This document shows positions 15,473-23,981 of a stretch of 64,000 nucleotides of DNA, in pieces. Source of the stretch: an uncultured Acidobacteriaceae bacterium (GTDB taxonomy: Bacteria > Acidobacteriota > Terriglobia > Terriglobales > Acidobacteriaceae); NCBI GenBank assembly GCA_937879855.1, contig CALFMO010000043.1, forward strand, positions 223,702 to 287,701, in the 5' to 3' direction. Every line of letters starts with the position of its first letter. Position 1 is the first letter of the stretch. A model generated the notes under the pieces. It did not search any database. It was given only the letters and a program-made list of their open reading frames with translations, and was not told the DNA's origin. The translations under genes were made by a program, and so were the position numbers.

Positions 15473-15609
15473 CGCACCCTTTCTTTGCCTGTTCTCTACT
15501 GCCTGCTAGGCTACAATTCAGGTGCGTTTCATAATCGCAGGCCTTGCTTTGCTTGCGAACGCGGCGCTGAAACCGAATCAAGGCGCCAAGCAACTCGGTA
15601 AACAATTCT

Positions 15610-17421
15610 ATGGCTGAGATCGTAAGCGGCACTCCTTCCCTGCTCGACGACAAGAAGATTTTCTACAACCGTTTTCTCCTGATCGTGGCCGGCCTGGGGG
15701 GCCTGCTCTACGGCGTTGACGTCGGCATCATCGCAGGCGCATTGCCTTACCTGGAGGCGACGTCTGGTCTGAATGCCGGCCAACTCTCGATTGTGGTTGC
15801 AGCGGTGTTGCTGGGTAGCGTGATCTCCACGCTGTTCGCCGGATTGCTGGCGGATTGGATGGGCCGCAAATCGCTGATGGCGGTGAGCGGGATCATGTTT
15901 GTGATCAGCATTCCCATGATCGCCTTGTCGCACGGCTATGGCCCGCTGGTCTTCGGGCGACTCCTGCAAGGCATCAGCGCAGGGTTGATCGGCGTTGTGG
16001 TTCCGCTTTATCTGGCGGAGTGTCTGACGGCAGCGAATCGTGGCAAAGGCACCGGGATCTTTCAATGGCTGCTCACGCTAGGCATTGTGACAGCGGCTCT
16101 GGTCGGCGTTTACTTCAGTTTCCGTGTCGATCAGGTGGCTAAACTCGGCGATGCCGTCCGGCTGCTTGCGTTCAAGGACAAGGCGTGGCGTGGCATCTTC
16201 TGGGTCTCGTTGCCTCCGGGACTTTTATTTGTGATCGGCAGCTTCATGGTCGCGGAATCGCCGCGCTGGCTGTTGCGTCGCGGCAAAAAAGACGCGGCTT
16301 ATGCCGCGCTTCTACGCTCGCGCACAACGGAGCAGGCGGATCTCGAGCTCAAGGAAATGCTGGAAGTACTCGCAACCGAACAGAGCAAAACTTCCGGCGG
16401 AACGCAGGCTAAAGAATCGCTGCTGCGGCGCAAGTATGTAATTCCCTTTGTGCTCGCCTGCATTATTCTCGCCTGCAATCAGGCCACTGGCATTAACTCG
16501 ATCATCGCCTACAACACCAACATTCTTTTGCAAAGCGGACTTTCAGATGTCGCGGCTCACTGGGGTTACGTCGTGTTCACCATCATCAACTTTGCCGTGA
16601 CCTTCGGCGGCGTCGTTTTGGTGGATCGCAAAGGCCGTAAATTTCTCTTAGGTTTAGGCACATCGGGAATCATCGTGTCGCTGATTTGCACTGGAGTGCT
16701 TTTTCTCAGGACCGAAGTCCATCGCGTGGATGCGAAGAACGCTGTCCAGTCCATGGTCGGTCCAGACCAACGACTGAGCTTTCTCTTCAATCACGACCTC
16801 GCTGCAAGACTCCTGAACGCAACGCCGGCATCCCTCGGCCCGGGAAGCGAACGTCCGACGTCGCTGGTCGTGATTTATTCCTACGGAGACTTCCGTGCGG
16901 CGAGCCCGGTCGTTCGTTCCGACGACGCAGCTGCGAAACCAATCGAGATTACAAGGCAGAGCTGCGTGCCTCCCAATAAAGTGGTGGCTTTTTTTTCGAA
17001 TCCGTTTGGCGACCTCGATGGCGCGCGCAACGCGCCTCTAACAATCGACAATGCGCTGATCAGCCCAGTCCCGCTGCCGCGCACCGGCTGGATGGTGGCG
17101 ATCACGCTGTTTGTGTTCATGGCGTTTTTCGCGATCGGTCCGGGTGTGTGCGTGTGGTTGGCGCTGTCGGAGTTGATGCCGACCCGAATCAGGTCCAATG
17201 GGATGAGCATAGCGTTGGTCCTCAACCAGGCAGTGTCCACCACGATTGCCGCGATTTTCCTGCCCACGGTGGGCAAGTACGGATACTCGACCATGTTCTT
17301 TGGCTTCGCGGCCTGCACCGTGATTTATTTCATCACCGCGATTTGGTTTTTGCCCGAGACGAAAGGAAAAACGCTGGAAGAAATTGAGGCGTACTTCGAA
17401 GGAACTGCCCTGAAGGCCTAG
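15610..17421 (+). CDS. MFS sugar:proton symporter-like with a large extracytoplasmic insertion
   Basis: Sugar porter of the major facilitator superfamily, related to xylose/arabinose/galactose proton symporters. Motifs include LADWMGRKS after helix 2, PRWLLRRGKK after helix 6, NQATGINSI in helix 7 and PETKGKTLEEIE at the C-terminus. At 603 residues it exceeds the usual 460-490; the excess is a stretch of about 120 residues (roughly 368-490) between helices 9 and 10, predicted outside. The SIS isomerase gene follows 162 bp downstream and suggests an amino-sugar or hexose substrate. Confidence 0.85.
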   Translation: MAEIVSGTPSLLDDKKIFYNRFLLIVAGLGGLLYGVDVGIIAGALPYLEATSGLNAGQLSIVVAAVLLGSVISTLFAGLLADWMGRKSLMAVSGIMFVISIPMIALSHGYGPLVFGRLLQGISAGLIGVVVPLYLAECLTAANRGKGTGIFQWLLTLGIVTAALVGVYFSFRVDQVAKLGDAVRLLAFKDKAWRGIFWVSLPPGLLFVIGSFMVAESPRWLLRRGKKDAAYAALLRSRTTEQADLELKEMLEVLATEQSKTSGGTQAKESLLRRKYVIPFVLACIILACNQATGINSIIAYNTNILLQSGLSDVAAHWGYVVFTIINFAVTFGGVVLVDRKGRKFLLGLGTSGIIVSLICTGVLFLRTEVHRVDAKNAVQSMVGPDQRLSFLFNHDLAARLLNATPASLGPGSERPTSLVVIYSYGDFRAASPVVRSDDAAAKPIEITRQSCVPPNKVVAFFSNPFGDLDGARNAPLTIDNALISPVPLPRTGWMVAITLFVFMAFFAIGPGVCVWLALSELMPTRIRSNGMSIALVLNQAVSTTIAAIFLPTVGKYGYSTMFFGFAACTVIYFITAIWFLPETKGKTLEEIEAYFEGTALKA

Positions 17422-17427
17422 GCTGAC

Positions 17428-17455
17428 GTGTAGCGCTGCCGTCTCGGCGGCTGTC
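17428..17455 (-). repeat. Dispersed palindromic repeat, family A (copy 1)
   Basis: Read on the reverse strand: GGACAGCCGCCGAGACGGCA then GCGCTACAC. It matches copies at 17513 and 22788 in the pattern ACAGCCG-N-C-N-AG-NN-N-CGGCGCT, a partly self-complementary element located just after a gene stop. Confidence 0.55.
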
Positions 17456-17512
17456 CGGCGTCCGACGGTGCGAGGGCGGGACTCCCCTTCGGCAAACTCA
17501 GGGGTCTCGTGA

Positions 17513-17535
17513 ACAGCCGGCAAGATTCCGGCGCT
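17513..17535 (+). repeat. Dispersed palindromic repeat, family A (copy 2)
   Basis: ACAGCCGGCAAGATTCCGGC followed by GCT, between the transporter and the SIS gene; inverted relative to copy 1, so the two copies could form a larger stem. Confidence 0.55.
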
Positions 17536-17583
17536 TGCCCCGTTTGCTCGCAGTGTGAACAATGATTTAGGCTCAGTCTGCAG

Positions 17584-18729
17584 ATGACTCCGACCAAACA
17601 AAACAACACGACAGCACAGCAGCATTCCCACGCCATGCGGCGGGAAATTTACGAGCAACCTGCGGCCATTGCAAAGACTGTCGAAAAGCACTTGAAGAAC
17701 GACATCATCTTTCCAGGAGAGCTGCATGCCATCGAAAACGCGCTACTGACGTTCGAGAAGCTGATCATCGCCGCCAGCGGATCGAGCCGGCATGCAGGCT
17801 TGGCTGGCGAGATCATGATCGAAGACCTGTCAGGCGTGGCCGTTGAGGTGGAGTACGCCAGCGAGTATTGCTATCGCTCGACGCACGCGGCTGTCGAACC
17901 GATCGTGATGGTGATTACGCAGTCCGGCGAGACGGCGGACACGATCGCCGCGCAACGCGAAGCCCTGACCCGCGGAGTGAAAACGATTGCCATTTCCAAT
18001 GTTCCGGAGACCACCATCACGCGCGAGGCGAGCGCTGCATTAATCTCGGGGGCGGGTCCGGAGCTTTCCATCCCGGCGACGAAAAGTTTCACCACGCAAC
18101 TGGCGATTCTCTATTTAATGGCGCTATTCCTGGCGCGCAAACGGGGAAGGATGACCTCGGAAGTGACGCGGACGTATCTGCAGCGCCTGATGCGGCTTCC
18201 CGACGCCATCGAGAAACAACTTGCCGGCTGGGACGATCTGGCGGAAGAATTCGGGACGGTGCACTTCCAGGCGGAAAAATTTCTGTACCTGGGCCGCGGC
18301 GTGCATTATGCGATCGCCCGAGAAGGCGCGCTCAAACTCAAGGAAATTTCCTACGCGCATGCGGAAGGATATCCCGCAGGCGAACTCAAGCACGGACCCA
18401 ACGCACTGGTGGATGAGACCCTGCCGGTCGTGGTGCTGGCTACCTGCGACCATCACGATCCCGATTCACAGTTGCGGTATCGCCGCACGCTTGAGGTTAT
18501 GAAGGAAGTGAAATCGCGTCGCGGGCCGCTGGTCACGGTCGCGACGGAGGGCGACAAGGAAGTTGCATCCATCGCCGAGCATGTGTTCTATGTCCCGGCA
18601 GCGCCGGAGTTGCTCTTGCCAATTGTCGAAGTGATCCCTCTGCAACTCTTTGCGTATCACGTCGCAGTGAACAAGGGCTACGACGTGGACCATCCGCGGA
18701 ACCTGGTAAAGGCGGTTGTTACAGAATGA
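17584..18729 (+). CDS. Double SIS-domain sugar-phosphate isomerase/deaminase, GlmS-like without glutaminase
   Basis: Two SIS domains (about 60-190 and 220-350) as in the isomerase half of glucosamine-6-phosphate synthase, with no N-terminal glutaminase. Family signatures: REIYEQP near the start, ASGSSRHAG and TQSGETADT in the first domain, AEGYPAGELKHGP in the second, and the GlmS-type tail DVDHPRNLVKAVVTE. Such stand-alone proteins include glucosamine-6-phosphate deaminases. The start may be ATG 17584 or ATG 17635 (MRREIYEQP), neither with a clear ribosome binding site. Probably works with the adjacent sugar transporter. Confidence 0.82.
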   Translation: MTPTKQNNTTAQQHSHAMRREIYEQPAAIAKTVEKHLKNDIIFPGELHAIENALLTFEKLIIAASGSSRHAGLAGEIMIEDLSGVAVEVEYASEYCYRSTHAAVEPIVMVITQSGETADTIAAQREALTRGVKTIAISNVPETTITREASAALISGAGPELSIPATKSFTTQLAILYLMALFLARKRGRMTSEVTRTYLQRLMRLPDAIEKQLAGWDDLAEEFGTVHFQAEKFLYLGRGVHYAIAREGALKLKEISYAHAEGYPAGELKHGPNALVDETLPVVVLATCDHHDPDSQLRYRRTLEVMKEVKSRRGPLVTVATEGDKEVASIAEHVFYVPAAPELLLPIVEVIPLQLFAYHVAVNKGYDVDHPRNLVKAVVTE

Positions 18730-18782
18730 GCAGGGCGACATGAGTGTAGTGGATCAGTCTGGGGTTCGAGAGAAAATCATGA

Positions 18783-18812
18783 ACCACAAAGGACACGAAG
18801 GGTCACGAAGGG
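18783..18812 (+). repeat. Dispersed repeat, family B (copy 1)
   Basis: ACCACAAAGGACACGAAGGG followed by TCACGAAGGG. Similar copies lie at 18831-18849 (inverted), 38096-38124 (inverted) and 47156-47183. With the inverted copy it forms a long potential hairpin between the convergent SIS and RNB genes. Confidence 0.6.
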
Positions 18813-18830
18813 ATTGATTTGTAGATGTTC

Positions 18831-18849
18831 ACTTCGTGTCCTTCGTGGT
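18831..18849 (-). repeat. Dispersed repeat, family B (inverted partner)
   Basis: ACTTCGTGTCCTTCGTGGT, the reverse complement of the first 19 bases of the copy at 18783 with small differences. The pair may act as a bidirectional terminator. Confidence 0.5.
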
Positions 18850-18896
18850 TGTAGCCGTCAGACAGAGCAACTACCGACACAAGGCTTCGCGAGGGA

Positions 18897-20363
18897 TCAC
18901 GTGCGAGCGAAGTCGATATATCCCTTTTGCTCATCCGTACGGATGAGCTTGACGCGCAGTTTGTCGCCGACATCGAGACCTTGTTCGCCTTGGACTAGAA
19001 GTCCCTCAACATGCGGTTGAAGAATGCGAACGAACGTTCCGTGATCAGTCGCGCCAGTAACGATCGCGTCGAAGACCTCACCAATTCTCTTCTGCATCGC
19101 AACCGCAGCCATGCGCTTCGACATTTGACGCTCCACCTTTCTGGCGGCGTCTTCCTTTTGCGTGCAGTTGGCGGCTATCGTCGTCAACTCATCGTCGGAG
19201 TAGGGATTCTTCTGACCTGCGAGCATGGCCTTAAGTAGCCGCTGCGTGACGACATCGGCGAAGCGGCGGTTGGGCGCAGTGGAGTGAGTGTAGTCCTGAA
19301 CCGCCAAACCGAAGTGCCCAGGAGCGACGTCACCCGGACGCTCCAGAACATATTCGCCGGGGCCGATGAGCTTGATCACCGTGAGAGAAAGATCAGCAAA
19401 GTGGTCGGGATCGGCCGCCTTGCGCCGCAGTAGAAGATCGTTCAGCGCTTTGGAATCGGGCTCCGCGGGAAGTTTCTCGCCTTTGCTCGCGGCCAACTGC
19501 ACAATGCGGTCCCAGCGCTCGGGAGTGCGTACGATGCGGCGCAGGGATGAAACTTTTTCAAGCTCGCGGGCGACCACGCCGTTAGCGGCAACCATGAAGT
19601 CTTCGATCAGCTCCGTGGCGCGATTCTTCTGTTGTTTCACGACGTCGATCACCTGACCGTTAAGCATCAGGGGTTGGAGCTCGTCGGTCTGCAAATTTAA
19701 CGCGCCTTGTCGAAAGCGCTGGTTTTTCAGCTTCTGCGCGACTTCATCCTGCAGTTTCAGTTGTGCCTCTAAATCGCTAGAGGCCGCGACCTTGGGTGGC
19801 GCGGCAGACTTCCCCTCCAGCCATCCGCCTACGGAGTTGTATTGCAGTTGGGCCTTGTTGCGAACGATAGCGCGATAGAGGCTGGAAGACTTCAGGCCTC
19901 CAGAGGAATCGACTACGAATTCGATTACGACGCTGAGGCGATCCTGGTTTTCGAGAAGCGAACTCGCGCCGGTGGAGAGTTCTTCGGGCAGCATGGGGAA
20001 GTTCCGGACTCCGGCATAGACCGTTGTGGTCTCGCGCGCGGCGTGCTGATCGATTGGCGTTTGCTTCGGGACGAAAGCGTCCACGTCAGCGATGCCAATC
20101 ATGATTTTCGCATCGCCATTTGAAGCGCGTTCGGCAACCTCAATCTGATCGAGGTCGCGAGAAGTGTCGTTGTCGATGGAGGACCACAGCAGATTGCGAA
20201 GGTCGCGAACGTCGCCGCCGGCGACGATTTGCGGAGGATGGGCTTTCAGATCGGCTAGTTGTTTCGGAACTTGAGGAGGAAAATCCGGCTCGAAGCCATA
20301 CTCCAGCATGATTTCTTTTGCGGTGGCCTGCAGGTCGAGATGAGAGGGAGCAGTGTCGGGCAT
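18897..20363 (-). CDS. RNase II/R-family exoribonuclease (RNB domain)
   Basis: Processive 3'-5' exoribonuclease of the RNB family. The RNB domain carries the acidic active-site cluster in SIDNDTSRDLDQIE (about residues 62-75) and the HSTAPNRRFADVVTQR motif; a C-terminal S1-like fold (GEVFDAIVTGATDHGTFVRI ...) binds RNA. At 488 residues it lacks the N-terminal cold-shock domains of E. coli RNase II and RNase R, resembling the compact RNase II forms of other phyla. TGGAG precedes the ATG. Stands alone between convergent and co-directional neighbours. Confidence 0.88.
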   Translation of the reverse strand: MPDTAPSHLDLQATAKEIMLEYGFEPDFPPQVPKQLADLKAHPPQIVAGGDVRDLRNLLWSSIDNDTSRDLDQIEVAERASNGDAKIMIGIADVDAFVPKQTPIDQHAARETTTVYAGVRNFPMLPEELSTGASSLLENQDRLSVVIEFVVDSSGGLKSSSLYRAIVRNKAQLQYNSVGGWLEGKSAAPPKVAASSDLEAQLKLQDEVAQKLKNQRFRQGALNLQTDELQPLMLNGQVIDVVKQQKNRATELIEDFMVAANGVVARELEKVSSLRRIVRTPERWDRIVQLAASKGEKLPAEPDSKALNDLLLRRKAADPDHFADLSLTVIKLIGPGEYVLERPGDVAPGHFGLAVQDYTHSTAPNRRFADVVTQRLLKAMLAGQKNPYSDDELTTIAANCTQKEDAARKVERQMSKRMAAVAMQKRIGEVFDAIVTGATDHGTFVRILQPHVEGLLVQGEQGLDVGDKLRVKLIRTDEQKGYIDFART

Positions 20364-20465
20364 GAATCTCCAGGCGGAAATGAAGTGGTTTCAGGCTATC
20401 ACGGCGGAGGCGGAGGGTTGGCCATCAGAAGATGAGCCCTCCGAAAAAAATCACATCCTTTGAAA

Positions 20466-20963
20466 CTAGCTGCCGTGCAACCGCTCGACATCGGCATTCG
20501 TATAGACGCGAGGCGCGTGGGGCCGATGAATCTTCCAGTACGCGCCGATGTCGCCGAGTGGCGCGCCATATCCCGATTCGCGCAGAGATTGCGCATTCGT
20601 TGTTCCCGTCACGCCAGGATCGACGAGGCTCGCCGGCAGTTCGCGAGGTGGTTCGGTCGAGACACTCTCGACGACGCTCGGCATCGGGTAGCCATAATAG
20701 ATTGGAAATAGATCGGGACCCAGTTGCTCAAGGACGGGATTAGGAATGTATGGTTGATCGACGACCACCGGTCCAACTTCGGGGAGGCTGGGGATCGGTG
20801 GAAGCGGAGTGTCCAGCGAGAGTGTGGGGGTGGCAATAGATCGGGCGAATGCGGGATCTCCCGAGGTCATTAAATATTGCGGACCTGCGGAAAAACTCAT
20901 GTCCTGAGCGGCGCTGATCCCCATCAGGGTAAACAATAAACAGAACGAGCTAGCGAGACGCAT
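20466..20963 (-). CDS. Exported proline-rich hypothetical protein
   Basis: A 165-residue protein with a signal peptide (MRLASSFCLLFTLMGISAA, cleaved before QD). The mature part is proline- and tyrosine-rich without cysteines, then ends in a more ordered segment, YWKIHRPHAPRVYTNADVER. GGAGG precedes the ATG. I believe the YTNADVERL ending recurs in exported acidobacterial proteins, but I know no function. Confidence 0.6.
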   Translation of the reverse strand: MRLASSFCLLFTLMGISAAQDMSFSAGPQYLMTSGDPAFARSIATPTLSLDTPLPPIPSLPEVGPVVVDQPYIPNPVLEQLGPDLFPIYYGYPMPSVVESVSTEPPRELPASLVDPGVTGTTNAQSLRESGYGAPLGDIGAYWKIHRPHAPRVYTNADVERLHGS

Positions 20964-21080
20964 AGTTGCCTCCGGCCATCATCGTCGCTCATTATGAACC
21001 GAAAGCGGGGGAATTACCAGAGTTATGGACGCCGAATCCGGCTGCCAGCGCGGGTTTTGCTGGGTCTGGTAGCGACCCTT

Positions 21081-21602
21081 TTAATCGCACGTGCTTCCGG
21101 CTGCCGTCATTCGGCGCTCGCGACGGTTGCCGAGAATGACGTAGAGCATGAATAGCACGACAGCCACGTTGCCGAGGAACAAAGCAGACCGCAAGAGGGT
21201 CACGCCCCGGAGAAGTTCACGGACTTCAAGAGGCATGAGCAGCGTGCCCGAAACCAGGGCCACCCACTCCGCCCAGGTGCGGCACCTCCACAGGCCATAC
21301 CCCTCGGTGAATCGCAGGACTGTATAGGCAAAAGCGATACGGGCCGCCGCCCAAAGTTTCGCATCGGTCACGTTGTCGGCGAAGTCGAGAAAGAGCTGGG
21401 CGGAATGGCGATCGGTGCTGATGTGAAACAGTGCGAGCAAGCTCTCGGCGTACAGCCAAACATCTTTGTGGACAAGGGCCAGCGCACAAAATCCCATCAG
21501 CATTACAAAGACGCCTTTGAGGAATTCGAATGTCGCTACCGCCTGGAGCACCCGCCGCTGGCGGCGATGGCGGAGATCAGGCTTAGAAGCGAACTGGTGC
21601 AT
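21081..21602 (-). CDS. DUF2127-type membrane protein
   Basis: A 173-residue membrane protein with four predicted helices (about 20-44, 82-98, 108-128, 136-156). The segments LQAVATFEFLKGVFVMLMG, FTEGYGLWRCRTWAEW and LMPLEVREL fit the DUF2127 family of small integral membrane proteins. Role unknown. The start at 21602 has no strong ribosome binding site, and the gene diverges from the exported pilin-like gene that follows. Confidence 0.7.
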   Translation of the reverse strand: MHQFASKPDLRHRRQRRVLQAVATFEFLKGVFVMLMGFCALALVHKDVWLYAESLLALFHISTDRHSAQLFLDFADNVTDAKLWAAARIAFAYTVLRFTEGYGLWRCRTWAEWVALVSGTLLMPLEVRELLRGVTLLRSALFLGNVAVVLFMLYVILGNRRERRMTAAGSTCD

Positions 21603-21754
21603 GAATGCTGGCGACGACTTTAAGGCAGAGTATCACGGGTGTGACAGATCGCATATACGGGACTTCCCTTCCCGTTGTGTCTCGGGTCATCGTTCTTACC
21701 TCGGTAACTGGAGGGGAGGAAGGAACAGTGTCAGGATCGAATCCGGAGATGAAC

Positions 21755-22723
21755 ATGCGAAGAGTCACTTTTGCTGTGTGTGCTGCGATATTGTGGGCGG
21801 CTAACGCGACTGCTGGCGAGACGGCGGCCGCCCCACAAACCGCCCGGCAGGCGTTAATCGAAATGTTTTTTGGCAAGATGCCCGGCACATTCGCCAAGCA
21901 TCTGCCTATGGCTACGCGTGCGGCGCTGGAAAAGGCAGGTGCGCTGGCGACGCTGCAGCAGTATTCGGCTCTGGCGAGCCAACTGCAGACCCAGGGACAA
22001 AATCTACAGACCTTCGAGAGCGGTCCGTTATTGCTAGCAGGGGAAGATCCAAAGACCGGGCAGAAAGTAGAAATCACGGTGCAGAACGATGCGCTGCGGG
22101 GCGATCACGACGACATTCAGTTGTCGTTCCGTGTCTACAAGAACGGGGAACTACAACTGACGCCATTCATGCCCCAAATTACGTTTTCCATGAAGCGGGA
22201 AACACAACTGTGGACGCTCAATGAAATCGCCGTTACGATCCACTTGCCACTGGCGGACCCGGACTTTCTGAAGGCCATTACCGAAAAGATGAAGCCGCAA
22301 CCTGCCACGACCAGCACGTTTACTACGCGCAGTGAAAACTCCGCCCAAGCGACCGGTAGCGACACGCAGGTGCTGGCCGCTATGCGAACTATTGTTACCG
22401 CGGAAGTCACTTACTCCGCAACTTTCCCTACAGTTGGGTATACATGCTCGCTTTCCGACCTGGATGGATTTGGTGGCGGCACACCGAACGAGCATCAGGC
22501 AATGCTCATCAATAGCGGGCTGGCGAGCGGGAAGCGGTACGGATTTGTGTTTACGCTCTCTGGGTGCGGTGGGGCGCCTGCTACCAGCTTTCATCTCACG
22601 GCCGCGCCAAATGGAAATACGATTGGGCGGAAGGCATTTTGTGCGGATCAGGCGGGAGTGATTCAGTCGGTTGACGACGGGAATCCGGCGACTTGCTTGG
22701 CTCGCGGAGTGGCGCTTCAATAA
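21755..22723 (+). CDS. Exported protein with C-terminal pilin-like domain
   Basis: A 322-residue exported protein. Signal peptide MRRVTFAVCAAILWAANATA, an alpha-rich middle region, then a C-terminal domain (about 205-322: AAMRTIVTAEVTYSATFPTV ... CSLSDLDGFGG ... AFCADQAGVI) that closely resembles the tail of the pseudopilin-like protein at 28090. The shared cysteine pattern (YTCSLSDL, LSGCG, AFC, TCL) suggests disulfides outside the cell. I start at ATG 21755 because GGAG lies 7 nt upstream; ATG 21749 is too close to it. Confidence 0.65.
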   Translation: MRRVTFAVCAAILWAANATAGETAAAPQTARQALIEMFFGKMPGTFAKHLPMATRAALEKAGALATLQQYSALASQLQTQGQNLQTFESGPLLLAGEDPKTGQKVEITVQNDALRGDHDDIQLSFRVYKNGELQLTPFMPQITFSMKRETQLWTLNEIAVTIHLPLADPDFLKAITEKMKPQPATTSTFTTRSENSAQATGSDTQVLAAMRTIVTAEVTYSATFPTVGYTCSLSDLDGFGGGTPNEHQAMLINSGLASGKRYGFVFTLSGCGGAPATSFHLTAAPNGNTIGRKAFCADQAGVIQSVDDGNPATCLARGVALQ

Positions 22724-22787
22724 CGTCGGTTTCTGGGATTCTCACTCGGGTATGGCGCTCTCGGAAGTGGCGGCAACACGCCGCCGG

Positions 22788-22816
22788 GACAGCCGGCAAG
22801 TTGCCGGCGCTACCAT
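22788..22816 (+). repeat. Dispersed palindromic repeat, family A (copy 3)
   Basis: GACAGCCGGCAAGTTGCCGG followed by CGCTACCAT, in the convergent gap before the DHH gene. The core GCCGGCAAGTTGCCGGC is nearly a perfect hairpin. Confidence 0.6.
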
Positions 22817-22836
22817 GGTGGGCGAAAGCGATTACG

Positions 22837-23865
22837 CTACAGCCTCGGGGCTGCTTTTTTGCGGATGGCGGCGCGCAGTTCGGCTACGATTTCCTGCGAC
22901 GCCTTGATCGCGGCGGCGTGTTGATTCACGTTAAAAGAGATGGCTCCTACGCGGGCATGGCCTCCGCCTCCGTAGCGCTCGCAGATGCGAGCCAGGTTCA
23001 CTTCCGGTTCCTGCGGAGCCCAGGGATTTGATCCCACAGAAACCTTCACCCGAAAACTGCTCTTGCTGAGCCCCACGCTGTAGACCGACTCCGGATGCAG
23101 GTAGTAGGGAACGAATTTGTTGTAGCCCTCGAGATCGTGATCGGTGACGTCGAAGAAAATCGTGCCGTCCTTGCACTCGGTTCGTTCTTTGAGGATCCCG
23201 ATGGAAAGTTCGTGGCGCTTGAGCAAAGGCGGCAGCAGTGGCGCCACGAATGGTTCTTCAAGAATTTCTGCCAACGATTTGGTGGCCAGCAGCGGAATCA
23301 GGTTAGGGACGAAGCCGTGATCGGGCGCGGATTCGATGACCATGGTCAGTTTCATGGCGGGGGCTTCCATCTCGACGGCCGTCTTAGCATCGGGATAAAG
23401 AGCGCCGTCGATGATGTCGGTCCAGTGCACGAGGTCGGACACCGACGAAGGATTGAAGCCGAAGCGCTGCTGGGCGATCATGGCAATGAAGCTGGTGCAG
23501 GATTTGAAATCGGGATCGTAAAACTTGCGATTGCTCTGGTCCTGCTCAAAGTGTTCGGCGTCGGCGGGTGAGAGGAAGGCGCTCTCGTGGTGGTCGAACC
23601 ACCAGGTAATTTTGGGCGAACTGGAGTATTTGAAGTCTACGATGGCGTTCTCGTCGCCGTCGAATTGCCTCTCGTCGAACAGAGCTCCGGCTCGGTGGAC
23701 CAGGCCGGTGAATTCGAATTCGGCGTCGCCGCGGATGCGTTCGCGATAAAAGCGCGAAAACAGCGCGGCGGAGGAAGCCCCGTCAAAACATTTGTCGTGA
23801 TAGAAGACCCGAACGCGCAAGGAATGCCCCAATCGCCCCACAGATTCCCGCCGACCGACAACCAC
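22837..23865 (-). CDS. DHH-family phosphoesterase
   Basis: Metal-dependent phosphoesterase of the DHH superfamily (relatives cleave oligoribonucleotides, cyclic dinucleotides or pAp). Signatures are FYHDKCFDGASSA near the N-terminus, WWFDHHESAF (the DHH motif), DLVHWTDIIDGA, and a C-terminal ERYGGGGHARVGA glycine-rich motif (DHHA1-like). The start is unclear: GTG at 23865 opens the longest frame, but a TTG at about 23820 just before RVRVFYHDK is plausible. Substrate not predictable from sequence alone. Confidence 0.78.
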   Translation of the reverse strand: MVVGRRESVGRLGHSLRVRVFYHDKCFDGASSAALFSRFYRERIRGDAEFEFTGLVHRAGALFDERQFDGDENAIVDFKYSSSPKITWWFDHHESAFLSPADAEHFEQDQSNRKFYDPDFKSCTSFIAMIAQQRFGFNPSSVSDLVHWTDIIDGALYPDAKTAVEMEAPAMKLTMVIESAPDHGFVPNLIPLLATKSLAEILEEPFVAPLLPPLLKRHELSIGILKERTECKDGTIFFDVTDHDLEGYNKFVPYYLHPESVYSVGLSKSSFRVKVSVGSNPWAPQEPEVNLARICERYGGGGHARVGAISFNVNQHAAAIKASQEIVAELRAAIRKKAAPRL

Positions 23866-23981
23866 GCTACAGCCGCGCGATTGGGACGCCGGGTAAAAGC
23901 TAATAGGATTGACAGCTTACAGGAAGAAAGTCAAGCGCGGGAGTGAATCGCCGTCCGTCGTGAATTCCTTTTTCAGCGCGA

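Noticed and set aside
20403..20450. GGAGGG..CCCTCC hairpin followed by an A run
   Set aside because: Six-bp stem with a 20-nt loop, and the T run on the reverse strand precedes rather than follows the stem, so not a terminator for the exported-protein gene.
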